Of a stretch of 64,000 nt of DNA, positions 44,203 to 56,900 are shown piece after piece. This DNA comes from Bryum argenteum (lineage: Eukaryota > Streptophyta > Bryopsida > Bryales > Bryaceae): NCBI GenBank assembly GCA_037043015.1, contig CM073327.1:5996727-6060726 (forward strand), in the 5' to 3' direction. Numbering within the stretch: position 1 is the stretch's first letter; each line of letters starts with the position of its first letter. The notes beneath the pieces were generated by a model. The model was not told the origin of the DNA and did no database searches. It worked only from the letters and a program-made list of their open reading frames with translations. Both the position numbers and the translations under genes were made by a program.

Positions 44203-46486
44203 TTAAGTGGATCTCGTGGAATCGGCAGACCTGCAAAAAAGCATATCCGAAATTTGATCATTCAGACACAGCAACTCATACGTCTAGGAAATAATAGAAA
44301 ACCTCAATGCAACAATAGGAAGCTGGTGGATTCTGCAGTAGAAGGTGAGGAGAGGAAAGGGAACTACTATAGATTACGTAGTTTCTATGCAGTTGATGGC
44401 AAGAGTGAGCAGCTGAGATTTGGCACAAACTTGGCCCAAAAAGATCAATTCCCTTGTCAAGATAACGAAATTGAGGTTGAAAGGTTCTAAATTGTTGATA
44501 CAACATACCTTCGTAGATAATCCAAAATCAGAAGCCTGGGTCCTGGGGGAATTTGTACATCTCTCAAGGCACTGCACGAACACCAATTAAGCTTCTCTCA
44601 GATCATGAAGTGGAGCATTGACCAAGAAGTACAAGCAACGTAGATTTAGTAATTACAGAACGTACGTAAGGGCAGAAACGAACCTGTCATTTACAAGGGG
44701 AAGAGTTTCATCTGTAAGCATGCCCTTCCTAAAGTTCTTCTCGTACTTTTGCAATTCGAGTTTTTGCAGCATGTTCTTTCCTCGCAAGTAATCTTTGTCC
44801 TCAGTTGGCGTTTTAGCAAACTTCTTGCCTACCTGCAGCCAAAAAAGACGATAGTCAACATCTCGATAAAAATATCAGTAACGAACTAATAACTTAGTCA
44901 ACAGCATGTAAAAGAGAGGAATTTTTCGATGAGCAACGGAATCACTACTAAATCCATACAAAAATCTGGTAGATAAGGTAACTGTAAATGTCATTTTCGT
45001 ACCTGGTATAAACCTCCTTGGACAACGGCAAAGAAAAACCCAGTGGTCAATGCATTGCCAAGCACGTTGGGGCCACCCATACCACTCACTGCTGAAAAGA
45101 CAGCGCCCGAACCGAAAGCAGCCACCGCACTGCGATCCAGATGCAAAACATCAACACAAAATGTGCACATTGTATTGAGCAAACTACCTGTTTGGGGACT
45201 TAGTTGATCATAAGCATTAGTAGGTCATGTACCTAGTTTGTAGATCTTCCACACCGCCACGGGCTCGCTTCATCGCACATGTAATGCCTGCGTTAACACC
45301 CGTCATAACAGCGAAATTCCGTGCTTGGATCATAGGCCCACCTGCAAAAGCCTGCCATTATCACATACATTAGAACGGGTAATGCGAAGCTTTCTATACA
45401 ACAACTATGAAGATATTAGATCCGGCAGAAACAAGTGATAGATGGAATTTAAGTGTCCAAAATAGATCGAGAGGAACGTATCACTTGTGACGTTTCTCTC
45501 AGGCAGCATACTATCAGAAAAAATGGAAACCGTAATATTAGCACTTAATTTTTATTCGATACAGGGTAAGAAAACTTCTTAATGTACACTTTTCAGACAC
45601 CAGCTCCCGCCCCCTCCCATTCCGTTCTCTTCAAACAATAATTAAATTGAGTCTGGACTTGATATAAGAATCCCTCAAATCAATTAGCTGATTCTTCAGT
45701 AAAGTCCAGCGGCTATTCCCATGGAGCAACTGGCAGATTCATGGCATATATCTGCATCTGTTCCTTGTACTTTCAATAGAAACTGAAATAAAAGAAAGTT
45801 ACGATATCGGATAAACCCTCCTAAATCTCTCCTCGATTAGGTTCTCAACATCGAAATTCAAGAATTTTGCATCCTTCAATGCATGAATGAAATGGATAAA
45901 GCGATCAATCTCCGTGAAATCAACTGAGATGGCAGCAGACTTAACGTTTCCCGCCTCTTGACTCCCATACACTTAATCAGAATTTTCAAGAAAATTCGAG
46001 ATTCACAGAGCTCACATCCTTCATTTCATGAATAAGATGCGGCCAATTCACGTTAATTCAGGAACAGATGGCAGTAGACTTGAGGTTTCCCGCAATTCGA
46101 CTCTCGTTCGCTCAATTTCAAAATAGCTTAGCAAAACAAACTTTCGACATCGAGATTCATGAAGCTTACGTCCTTCAATGCACGACTAGGAACAGATAAA
46201 GCGATGAATTGCGACTTACTTTGGCTTGTTGGAGGGAGGCAGCGGCGTCAGGGTTGAGTCCAGGCGGGGGAGTAGGCATGGTGGTGGCCATATCAGCACT
46301 GAAGGTGCCCATGAGGGCACCAATGGCGCCTCCCTGGACTGCGCTTCCAGCCGTGACGACGGCGACTTCCACAGCCGCGGGCTGCTTCTTGAGCCATTGC
46401 TTCACCGAGGCGTCCAGCTGCTTCACCTTGAGCTGCACCATCTCAATAGGATTGCCCCCCGCATCCTTTTTCGTGGCCTGCATCAT
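44203..46486 (-). CDS. HP30: Tim17/Tim22/Tim23-family protein with C-terminal SAM domain (HP30-like)
   Basis: Six exons join in phase: 46486-46220, 45351-45233, 45129-45003, 44832-44684, 44571-44509 and 44230-44203, giving 250 residues. The protein has a Lys/Gln-rich N-terminus, then a four-helix Tim17-type membrane region (AVVTAGSAVQGGAIGALMGT, ARNFAVMTGVNAGITCAMK, AFGSGAVFSAVSGMGG, TTGFFFAVVQGG), and a SAM-like end (LEKYEKNF-type segment, LPLVNDSALRDVQIPPGPRL). This order and these motifs match the plant HP30/PRAT proteins of the chloroplast inner envelope and mitochondria, which take part in import of transit-peptide-less proteins or of tRNA (family knowledge, from memory). Donors and acceptors are all GT-AG. 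Confidence 0.92.
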
Positions 46487-49387
46487 GACCGGTTTGGATT
46501 CCTGTCTAACCCCAAAACCCTAGAACAGGATAACTACGAACTTGATAACAACGACAACTGCAGCGGCGATTGGAACTTCGGCGCTTCAAGCGAAAGGATG
46601 AAGATGACGAACTCGCGATCCGGGTGTCATCCGGTTCTTTATCCCGGGTATCCGTATTCCTGGGATTACGTTTGCCAGGATCCGGCTCCTGTTTTGAGGT
46701 ACCTAGTAGATACTGATGCCTGGAATCATGGTCGTCGGGATCCGGTTCTCGTACCGGGGTATCTGTATAGATATAGATACCCGGGAGGATACGTTCGAGG
46801 CAAGGTTATCGGAGTACAGGAATCTTCCTGTATTTTCATATTTCGGCTACGTACTTCTGGCCAAATTCATACGTACTTATATACTATTTTTGTACTTGTA
46901 CATATCCATCATCAGAATATTTCAAGTACTTCAAAGGTACAAAAAATTCGTTTGTATGAGAAAGATTCATGAAACAATTATGGCACATTATGGGTCGAGG
47001 GGGTTTTTAGTGAAGTAGGTGAAAGGATTTGTAACAATGTAGTTCTAAGGTGAGGGTTGCAAATTTCTTACCACGTCAAAAGTGGTTTCCTACTTACTGA
47101 AAATATGTTTGCCTTGTGTTGTTCTTACCCTTATCTCTATGTTTACTTTGAGTGTCATATTTTGTGACTATTGGGGCTATATTGCATAACTTCCATTGTT
47201 GTTTTTTGAGGTTTACTTTCGTTCAAAATCTTGTATTGGTAAGTATACTAAATTCTTAATAGAAACAGCTCTAAAAGGTGCAATGATGCATAAATTGAAT
47301 GCATATAAGATATAAGACTTTTTCACATGTTACTTTATAAAAACATGAAAACTATAATCATCTCATATAGACCAATTTAATTATAATCAAAACATGAGAC
47401 AATTTTGAAAACGCTTATATGTTCCACTTTCAAATTTCATAATTAATCTAAGACAAATCAAAATTTTATATTACACCTAGTCCAAATTCCTAAATACTTG
47501 TGCAAATTCCTAAATACTTGTGCAAATTCCTAAATACTTGTGGCTTGAGCTATTTGGACAGTAAAGATGCTCCCTACAGCCTTATGGCCAAATGGATGAT
47601 AAGAGTCTTTTTGCTAGGGTCTTCCAATATGCAGATTCTCTTGAGGAATACAATCTTGCAAACAAAATTTGGAGAAGATGGTCGATGGCCAGCATTACCT
47701 AAATGGATTCTCTTCCACAAGTTCATGCCACTCGAGGACCTCGTTTCTGGGATAGCATGATTAAGGCATGGCGAGCGCTTGCTCTCTATATCTCCCCAAA
47801 TGACAATCCTCATTGAGTTCTACCTGTAGCATGCAAGAAACCTCTAAACAAATTTGACAAGAAGTGGATGCCGACAATGCGATATGTCGAGCAGCAAGGC
47901 CTGCAACTTCTTGACTATCCAAGGCCTGCAACTTCTTGACTATCCTCCACCCTGAGTTGCCAAATGAGTTTGTAGTGCCAAGCCTTTGGTTACTTGGCTA
48001 CTAGTTGTTTGGATTGTGTAGGAGCTATTTTTGACCTAGGGCTACATCCTATCCAAGTAGTAAGGTACTTTTATTTCACAACATTGCTCTAACTTTGTTA
48101 GTAGAGTTTTGCAATATTTTCTTGCCGCACAAGAAATTATTCCAAATCTTGATGTATTTCTCAAATGATAATACATTTTTTGTTTCAAAATAAATAAATA
48201 ATCCTAATTACTTTGCGCATTTTCCAAAGTTGATTTTCTTGGCCGCTTCCCAGTATGCTTACCAATCTAAAATTTGAGAAATAACTGTATTGAGCTTCTT
48301 ACCTTAGTGAAAGAGAGAACATGTTTTATTGTTACGCCTTAGTGTCTTATGAGACCAATCTTACATGCTTCACATATGAAGCATGACCATACAAAATTTG
48401 GTCCATTCTAAGTTGAATGGCCACTTTTGACTAGGCTCCAAAGCAAGGGGATATCCACAATCATTTTCACACTTGAATCACTTTCTTAATTCTCATAGCT
48501 ACTCACGTCACACAAGCATTCACAAGGAACCGTCCAAGGTCGTTTCATAAAAGCTAAATTAAAATTACATTAGAACCATGTCTACCCAGAGAAAACTCGG
48601 ACTCAGTGACAACACATGAAAGAATTGCTCCATATCTCCAGGCCCATAGATTACCAATTCAAATGAGACGGGTTCAACCCACCTCTTTACATAAAGTGTT
48701 TGGATAATTAAAGCCACGACAAGCCAATTCAAACTCTCACTTTCAGCCAAATGAGTAATTGCCCCACATTATTGACATGTGGAGATATCGATTTGAGAGA
48801 TATCACTGACATGTGTGTGAAGTTATTGAAAACATCATCTGGACGTTATCTTCCAGAGTTCCACGTGTGAAGTCATTGACAAAATCAATGCCATATGACA
48901 GATGACTGGTTCAATGCACGTAACATAATCACTTGCCACTACCACACCAGCAGTGACACATCAGCGTGGTCGGTAGCAAGCAAAAAGCAAAAGGCCTCCC
49001 CCAAACATGGAACAGAAAAAAAACCTCAAGTTGGCACATGACACGATCTCACACAAAAAATTATGGTGATTTTTGCTCACTTGCGTTGAATAACGCACAA
49101 TGAAATTTTACAAAGCTGGGACAGGAGGATCCCGGCGTTCTAGACAACGAAGCCTTATCCAGGGTACAGGACACTAGGGTATATAAAAACCAAAGGTCAA
49201 AAAACCCAGAGACCTCTCGTTCATAGTAATTTGGTTTTCTTAGTACAAGCAAGTATTATTGGTTATCGTATGAGAGTTTCAGAAGAGCACCTTGAAGATG
49301 GATCGAGGGTCTTTACCATGCTAGAATCCCTCCTCTGGGTCTTCTATGGTACAAACTAAGCCACAAGGTATTCATAACAATACATGG
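46487..49387. other. Intergenic region with short tandem repeats
   Basis: Three degenerate units of about 61 bp starting with GGATCCGG-type strings occupy 46616-46800 and end in an inverted repeat CCGGGGTATCT/AGATACCCGGG. Three perfect 20-bp units CAAATTCCTAAATACTTGTG lie at 47483-47542. Two 25-bp units AAGGCCTGCAACTTCTTGAC... lie at about 47897-47946. No gene is recognised; the last few hundred bases are probably the 3' end of the next gene. Confidence 0.55.
47483..47542. repeat. Three tandem 20-bp units
   Basis: CAAATTCCTAAATACTTGTG is repeated three times without mismatch (47483-47502, 47503-47522, 47523-47542). Confidence 0.95.
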
Positions 49388-52264
49388 TCATTGATGCGGT
49401 TTCGTTTCCACCGACTGCTGCGAGAGGCCATGAAGTTGCTTCAACTCTTCAATTTCTCTCCTTAACGCCTCGTTGGTCTTCCTCAAGATATACCTATCAG
49501 CCTCAATAACTTTCAGCCGATGTATAAGCTCTTGTAATCCTTCCGCTTGCACTTCCAAACTGGACGGTTCCCGAGGTCCAAGTGACTTGGAGGCTCGCAG
49601 GGTCCTGTTCTTCAGTGAGCCTAAGCTTGCCCATTGCTGCGACTCCTTTCCAGCATCCTCTACTTGTTCGTGAAGACGCGAAGGGTGAATCATCGACAAG
49701 TAATCCCTTGCCTCATCCCTTTCAAAAGTCTGCAAATCTGGCTTGCCAAGGCGGTCTGAAGGCGTTGCTGGTTGCTGTGCCTCTGCATCTCCCGTAACAT
49801 GTAATGTGATCTTGTATGGCGACTTCTGTACCTCATACACATCGTGCACAAACACCGGTTCCTTTGCCCACTCCTGTGCATCCTCGGTGCCCCTGTCTAG
49901 TTCACTGGCCCTTGACTCGTTTCCATTACTAGGACGTTCCTCATCTTGTACCTCCCCTTCAGAAGACGATGTAATGCTTCTGCCTTGTACCTCCTCTACC
50001 GAAGACAATGCAATGGCACTGTCTCCTACCTCCTCTACCGAAGACGATGAACTAGCTCCATCTACTACCTCTTCTACTGAAGACAATGCATTTACTAATT
50101 CCTGTTCGCCACAGTCAACTTCCTCAGGTAATCTTCTATGCAAAGATTCGTCACCTGTGAGACCACTCGACGTCGGTTCATCGTCTCCTGTGGGGAATGA
50201 GGCCGTCCTGTCATCAACATCATCACTACGCATTTTAGATCCAGAGTCGCCGGCAGTTTCAGGGTGGTTGATAACAGAGTCAGTCTGAGCAGGATCTCTT
50301 ACTCCATGCTGCTGCTGCTGCTCAAATTTCTTGACATAATCCAGCACTGAGACCCTTTTCTTCTCTTCTATCCGTCTCTCTTCCTTAGTTTTTTCCAAAG
50401 TCTTCAGCGTGATTTCCTGGGAACCCCATTTCCTTCTCAGGCTGACAAATCCAGGTGCTTCTGATTGTGTACCAACTTTTTCTTCGAGTTTTCCCCCTTT
50501 TCTGCTGATAGCAGTGGGAGCCCTTACCCCTGATTGGGCTTCCATCATGCGAAGCCTATCTTGCACACTTGTAGAAACAGGCTGAGTATTCTTAGTAAGA
50601 TCCTTCGATTGCTCGTCTTGTTCGATTCTGGGCGCCGCGTTGACCTTCTTGTGAGCTTCAGGTTTATCGCCATCTTTCAGTTCCAAGTTCCCCCCCGTCT
50701 TGTTCATCCTATTGGAAATCTTCACCCCTGACTGAGCTTCTTTACGACGACTTCCATCTTGCACTGGTGCAGAATGAAGGTGATTTTTGATGGTGCTGAC
50801 CTCGTCCACATGCTTGACTTGCTCGTCTTTTTCAACTTTGGGAGCCGCGACGACCTTCTCCGGCAATTCAGGTGTTCCATTGGCTGTCTCAACCAATCCT
50901 ACCTCTTTCTTTTTGATTCCGGTAGAAAGCCTTCGCCCTGTTCCGGTGGAAAGCCTTCGCTCTGATCCAATAGAAAGCCTTCGCTCTGATCCGGTAGAGA
51001 GCTTTCGCCCTGGTTGAGTTTCCGTACCACGGCCTCCATCTTGCGCAAGGGCAGGGAAAAGCCCATCAGCAAATTTGGCTTCCTCTTCTCTACTGACTTC
51101 GGAAGCCGTGCCGATCGTCTCTGGAAATTCAAATTTCCAACCATCTGTCTCTTCGGTCTCTACCACTTTCTTTCTCATGCCATTTGAAAGCCTTCGTACC
51201 AATTGAGCATCCATGACACGACCTCCCTCTTGCACAAGTGCAGAGAGAAGCTGGCTACTGGTAGTGCTGAACTTGTCAACGAATGTGGACTGCTCCTCTC
51301 TTCCAGCTCTAAATGTCAGGTCGATTTTCCCATCTTCGACCGAAATTGACGATAACAACTTCGGAGAGACTCCGCCTTCATCAGCTTTCGTTTCGGGCAG
51401 CAACGACTGCCTCCTCTCTTCCTTCACAAGAGCGTCCAACTTTTCCTTACAAACGCGAATTTCTTCCTCCAAAGCACTTCTCTCTTGTTCACGGTTGATA
51501 AGAAGCTCATTCAAAGCTTCAATCGCCTCTTGGTCGTACATTGCCTTCTCGAGGACCATCCGCTCAAATTGGCGAGCCTCCATCTGCACAGCAGCCTTCT
51601 CTTCTTGCAAACGAGAAATCATCGCCATAGCTTCACTAGCGGCTGTCGCGGAGAAATTCCTCTCCTCCTCCAACTCACTGTACAGAGCAGCGACCGTCTC
51701 ACGCTCCCGTTGAAGCGCCTCCACAAGCTCCCTGTCCTTCAAGTCCTCCCTGTCCTTCAGATCCTCCCTCTCCTTTGATTCCTCTCTCTCCTTTGATTCC
51801 TCTCTCTCCTTCAGATCCTCACTCTCATCCTTCACATCCTCCAAATCATCGTCACTATCCACTTCCAAATCAGCGAGATCCTCAACCGGCGAACTGTAAC
51901 CAGAAGAACTTTCATCGCCGCTAATTTCACTCACTCTCGTATTCCGTCTATCTAATTCAATCAAGTAACTTTTCAACGCCGTTTTCAACTTTTCGAACCG
52001 CTCGGCTCGATTTCTTTCCTTCATGGAAGAATCTGTAGCATGCTTCCCACACCGCGCAGGGCAAGAACATGGAGTATTCAATCCATTTCTCCGTAACACT
52101 CGAGAAACGACATAGTGAACAAAACAGCATAACAAGACCATAACACTAAGTTGACCAGTCAACTTAACGTTGTCTAACCTTCTTTGACTAATAGGGAGCG
52201 GATTATACCCCATCACACCTAGTTCTCTCCTCAACGCTCTTGATTCAAGCGTACTATTGAGCAT
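49388..52264 (-). CDS. GTD-binding (DUF593/zein-binding) coiled-coil protein, candidate myosin receptor
   Basis: A single uninterrupted frame of 958 codons. A hydrophobic segment at about 38-56 (LSVMVLLCCFVHYVVSRVL) is a likely membrane anchor, followed by a Cys-rich CSCPARC patch. An acidic stretch and Glu/Lys/Asp-rich tandem units (REESKE, REDLKD; 148-180) precede the GTD-binding domain at about 178-270 (LVEALQRERETVAALYSELE, ATAASEAMAMISRLQEEKAA, MYDQEAIEALNELLINREQE). The rest is low-complexity and repeat-rich (ERRLSIGS/ERRLSTGT units, SSVEEV units) and ends in a coiled coil (YILRKTNEALRREIEELKQL). In seed plants, such proteins bind the globular tails of class XI myosins and recruit them to motile vesicles (family knowledge). 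The intron-free structure is unusual for a gene of this length here. Confidence 0.92.
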   Translation of the reverse strand: MLNSTLESRALRRELGVMGYNPLPISQRRLDNVKLTGQLSVMVLLCCFVHYVVSRVLRRNGLNTPCSCPARCGKHATDSSMKERNRAERFEKLKTALKSYLIELDRRNTRVSEISGDESSSGYSSPVEDLADLEVDSDDDLEDVKDESEDLKEREESKEREESKEREDLKDREDLKDRELVEALQRERETVAALYSELEEERNFSATAASEAMAMISRLQEEKAAVQMEARQFERMVLEKAMYDQEAIEALNELLINREQERSALEEEIRVCKEKLDALVKEERRQSLLPETKADEGGVSPKLLSSISVEDGKIDLTFRAGREEQSTFVDKFSTTSSQLLSALVQEGGRVMDAQLVRRLSNGMRKKVVETEETDGWKFEFPETIGTASEVSREEEAKFADGLFPALAQDGGRGTETQPGRKLSTGSERRLSIGSERRLSTGTGRRLSTGIKKKEVGLVETANGTPELPEKVVAAPKVEKDEQVKHVDEVSTIKNHLHSAPVQDGSRRKEAQSGVKISNRMNKTGGNLELKDGDKPEAHKKVNAAPRIEQDEQSKDLTKNTQPVSTSVQDRLRMMEAQSGVRAPTAISRKGGKLEEKVGTQSEAPGFVSLRRKWGSQEITLKTLEKTKEERRIEEKKRVSVLDYVKKFEQQQQHGVRDPAQTDSVINHPETAGDSGSKMRSDDVDDRTASFPTGDDEPTSSGLTGDESLHRRLPEEVDCGEQELVNALSSVEEVVDGASSSSSVEEVGDSAIALSSVEEVQGRSITSSSEGEVQDEERPSNGNESRASELDRGTEDAQEWAKEPVFVHDVYEVQKSPYKITLHVTGDAEAQQPATPSDRLGKPDLQTFERDEARDYLSMIHPSRLHEQVEDAGKESQQWASLGSLKNRTLRASKSLGPREPSSLEVQAEGLQELIHRLKVIEADRYILRKTNEALRREIEELKQLHGLSQQSVETKPHQ

Positions 52265-53420
52265 TTTACCTAAGAAAACGAATTGTCCAAAGAAAATTCG
52301 CTCGATCGAAGCGAAACAAGCCTAAAACACTGCGCCTTGAAGAATATGCTCTTGAATCACACGAAAATAGTCGCATTATGTCCAAAACCACCTCGACTCC
52401 CGAACCTTATCACGCGCTTCAAATCCACACATGGAACCAAGGCGACTGCGGCTCGAGAACAGAAACATCCTCCAAATAAATCTCGAGCGATATTCTCACA
52501 AATACCGATCCAAAGAATAAGCGAAAGGGGAAGAGTCTTTCTGCCAAAGTGGATAGCGCTCACATACGAGAACGAAACGTCCACTCCACTCGCCACCGCA
52601 GCTTGGATCACCTAATCACCTTCACACGCGCTTCGGGGGCATTCTCTAAACAAATTTCGATCTAAGAAAGGCGCCAGTTCTCACAAATTCCGATCCGAAG
52701 CATAAAACCGTTCGCCGCCGCAGCTCATATCAAAATCCTTCAAGAAAGCCTTCTCACACGCTTCAGATCGGTCATGGCTCCACAAAACTCGAAAGGCGAT
52801 AAAATTCTTTTGCCACTCCACTCGCCACCGGCGCTTTGTATCAGCTATCTCACGTTCCCACGCGCTTCAGATCGGTACTAACTCCAAAAAAGAATCAAGA
52901 ACCGAAAGGCAATGAATTCTTTAACAGGAAAAGGTACGTTCACTGCAATCGCCGCCGCAGCTTGTACTACGACGTCATGAGAAAGAGCCTTGTCACGCTT
53001 CAGATCGGAATTGACTCCAAAAAAGAAGCATCCTTCACAAAGCGAGAAATCGATTCAAAAACAAGGCCAGTTTTCACAGGCTTGGATACAGAAAGGGAAG
53101 AAAGGAGCGAGACGAGATGAAAGTGTTAGCTATAGTGGATTGCTCGTTCACTCACTTGTATTGGCGATCCTTGGAGCTAGAGGACGGTGTACAGAGTGCG
53201 AGAAAAAAGAGCGCAGTGCCCTAAACCTTTGGAGCTGGGTACGAGTGGCAGCGGATCTGGCTATGGTGCGAATCCCTTGCTGCTGGTTGGCGGATTGCGG
53301 GGAAGCGTCCCGTGGCGGGGAAGACAAGGAACACGGAGGAAACGGCAGTAGGGGTCGTATCCGCAAAGCTCGCGACCTGGTCTTCTTCGTGGGGTTGGCA
53401 GTGTGAACGCGACCCCAAGA
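52265..53420. other. Upstream region of the GTD-binding gene, with decayed tandem repeats
   Basis: Between about 52400 and 53010 the string CACGC(G)CTTCAGATCGG, followed by a GACTCCAAAA-like block, recurs at about 52409, 52627, 52757, 52861 and 52997 with unequal spacing (218, 130, 104, 136 bp). This is a decayed tandem array in the presumed promoter or 5' untranslated region. The 138-codon plus frame at 52990-53406 has no family signal. Confidence 0.5.
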
Positions 53421-53612
53421 CCGTCCGTGACATGAGTCATTGACGTGCGCTGACAGCTGTAACTAATTTAAATACCACGTCGATTTTTTAGTGAGTTGGG
53501 TCGTACGGTAGTAAGTTGTTGACGGGTGCTTCTTCTTTTCTTTTTTGGGCGTGGAGATAACTTTTTATAAGTGAAATTTGGAACGTCTTCTCTTTTTCTT
53601 TTTGATATACTA

Positions 53613-53935
53613 AGGTGGTCAATATGGCACAATTTTCAGGACAAGAAATCTACAAGATGTTACCACTGAAAGCAATTTTTGTGTGTGGGGAAAATTAGTA
53701 GAAAGCTAGAGCAAGTGAAATCATCAATTTTTGAACTCTTCTACATTGAGTCATGAATTGTTAAAGTTGGAAATATAAGTGTTTCAAAAATGGTGCCTTG
53801 AAGTGATGTATGCGGCGAGTACAAACATGGTATAGTTGTATGGAGAAGCTATTATGTACAAGTCTATCAGTAAAGATACTAAAGCTCCATTGTAGGACTT
53901 TGCTCCATCTTCGACCACTCTATTGTAATAGTAGC
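53613..53935 (+). repeat. Dispersed repeat R1, copy 2
   Basis: It matches 27768-28060 in the same orientation, starting GGTGGTCAATATGGCACAAT and ending near CGACCACTCTATTG. The copies differ by substitutions and short gaps throughout. Confidence 0.75.
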
Positions 53936-56900
53936 AACTACGTTTTATCAGAATAGTGTGATTTCTCAACTATGGTTAAAGGTTGTATGGTACACATTAA
54001 TCAATGTGAATTGTAGGGCAATCCTGCCTAAGGGAAGGATTGCGGAAATCAAAATCATGACGAGGAGGAAGAATCTTGACAGTTACCAACAATGAGGGCA
54101 TTGAAATACATATATTATGCACATTATTTAGGGTAGATGGGAAATGTAGTACAGTAGTACATGGTTTCTCCTTGCTAGCCAAGGATTACGTGAAATATGT
54201 GATTTGTTATATGAATAGGAATCATTCTAGAATAGTTGTCGATACGAGTTGTGGACATGGCTCAAACGGCCACATTGTAATCATAATGTGTCATTCACGA
54301 TTGCACTACATGGTCATAATATGTTCGTTCAAGTCATGTGCACAAGTCATATCGACAACATTTCTTATAATGTATTCCAAGTAACGATGCAACTATTACA
54401 CTTACATTTTTTCAAAAGATTATTGTTCAAATCATTAACCTTTAATTGGTTTCCAATTTGAACAAGAAGTAAGCATTATTAATATAACTTAAGGTGCCTC
54501 TACTTTTTATTTTCCATCCATTCAATTTATAATACGCTCACAAATACTATCACGGAACCTTGTTTGAACAAAACATTGCAACTACTTCATTAACCTGTAA
54601 AGGTTAGAAGGGTTTTGAGAAAACTTAATTTTGTTACACACTGTGTTTTCAATAAGGAAACTTAACATTTAAGTGGCCAAGCAAGCACCTCGGGCACTTT
54701 TAGTGTATTTTTAACAAGGCGTTTAAGTGCTAACACAAGGAGTCAAGATACCTATGGAGCAAATTTCCTCTCATGTGATACATTCATGAAAAAAAACCCC
54801 AAAAATTAACTCAATCACATGACCGAAGCTTTTTGACCTCCTTGTGCCCTATGAACGAAATGACTTCCCACATAAAACATACCGAACTCTTGTACAAATT
54901 TTGGAACAAACGCTAAAACAAAGATCTTGATACTTAAAAATTATAAATATCATAAAAAAATTCTTTAATATTTTGGTTTGTGATAAATGAAACTCTCCTA
55001 AGTCATCTGAAACTCAAGAACAAGAATGAATACTTTTACCAAATAGACCATTATCTATCCTCCAAAAAGCAACTTAAAAAGAGAAAATCTAATAAAAAGG
55101 TTGGATGTCGCAGAAACAATTTTGCAACACAATCAAAAACACTTTACGGCCCACCTACTTCCAACAGAATTGAGCCCCACTCACCTGGAATGAATTGAGA
55201 ATTCTGCATGGTTGTTGAGAAAGCTCCACAAAGTTTTAAATGTAGCCATCATTTGTCACATGAAATTTAAAGAGCAGTCTATTGAAGTGAATTGAAAGTG
55301 GACTAAATGAACGCTACCTTGCATTTTTCTCAACAATGAATGAAATATGATTGCTTGAATTCATTAATATTAAGATATGAGCGCATCAAAGTTTTGGTGT
55401 AGTGGATTGGCACCACAATGAGGTGGTTGGTTATTCAATTCTTGTTGGTGTCTATGAAGCAGCAACCTTAGTTCATACAAAAATTGGTGGGGTTTTGACC
55501 TAAACCAACAATGAGTGGATATATCTCAAGATTTGTACAATCAAATTTAATAAATATGGAAGACCTGTAGACGAAGATTCTATGGTTGTGATTCTCAAAA
55601 TCAATTACACATTGATTTTAAAAGGCATCATTTGGAGGTCTTTAGACAGATTGGTTTTAGAAATTGGATACAAAATTAAAAATTAAAAATATTAAAAAAA
55701 AAAAAGAAAGAAGAAGGAGAAGAGTATGAAATGTGATGAAAGTCCGTGATGCGCTCATACCAAGGCTACTACACTAGATCCCATCAGAACTCTTACTAAA
55801 GTTAAAGCCTGTGGGCATATTATCAAGGTTAGGTCGAACGGACACTATATTCACACTAAGGGTATGGTGTTCTTCTTCTTCTGATGAAAGTCCAGATTCT
55901 CTGGTTTGTCAAAAAAGTTTCACTGTAACAGAATTGCCGAGGAAAAAGCACTGGACAATTCTGTCAAAAAGCAAGGTCCAAGTTGGTTCCTAGCCATTCA
56001 GTCAGCTCGATCTCAACTCAGATGCTTGCTTCGATGGACCGTCGTTGATTCATGTGCCGGCCGTGCCATGATCCTGCACATGGGGATTCCTCTAATTCAA
56101 GTCAGAGCACTTTCTGCATGTGAGTGGAACAAGTCAGTCTTAGTTTGCGGAGAATCCTATACCGCCAAACGGAGCTACAGTACAGTAGTGAGGCTGACCT
56201 CGATGCAGCAACCTCGGATTCCTGCTGCTAAGTTCTAGAATCTGGATTCACGAATACAATGCTGCAAACGACGACGAAAGGGCTGATCGCAGACCATGAA
56301 CAAGCTCAAGAATCTTCTTTCGGGACGATCCGAAAGATTAATGGCAGCTCGAGTAGATGGTTGCCGTATCACTGATGCAGTCGCGAAGAGTGAAATTCAA
56401 GTGCAAGAACTCGAGATAAAATGAGGCGCGACGGTCGAAGCAATTTGATCAGTGGTGGTTAGCACTTAGCAGGGAGGTAAATTCGATTACATGGAATAGA
56501 GCACAGTCAGACAGCAGTGCGAGTGCTTGAATACGACGGGCCCATTTTAGGAAGGAGATTAATTGCGCATGTCACCAGTGAAGTAGAGGTCTACCGAGGA
56601 ATTCGGCTTGAAAAATGGAAGGAGCTTTTAGCAGCATTCATACAGTACCCGTGTGGATGGAAACGTACGTGTGCTCAGGTCGATCACCGCTGGAGCAAGT
56701 TCACACATGCTACTTTTGCCGATTGGGCGCCTCGTACCCCGGTAATGTGGCATCTGGTGGGTACACAATCGCGGCCAACTCGGTGACCTCGATCATGGTG
56801 GCGGTTGCCGAATCGATGAGATATCGACACTCTCGGTCTTGTGGACGGGGAAGCGATGGAAACGGAGGACAGCGTAGCCTCTCCGGCGTTTGCATACATC

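Noticed and set aside
46226-46972. 248-codon plus-strand open frame
   Set aside because: Its first part is antisense to exon 1 of the HP30-like gene and the rest crosses a degenerate tandem repeat; composition is Gly/Arg/Ser shadow-like with no domain.
51213-51713. 166-codon plus-strand open frame (and neighbours at 49743-50288)
   Set aside because: It lies antisense to the GTD-binding gene, whose minus-strand frame is continuous and has family motifs. The plus frame is Ser-rich shadow.
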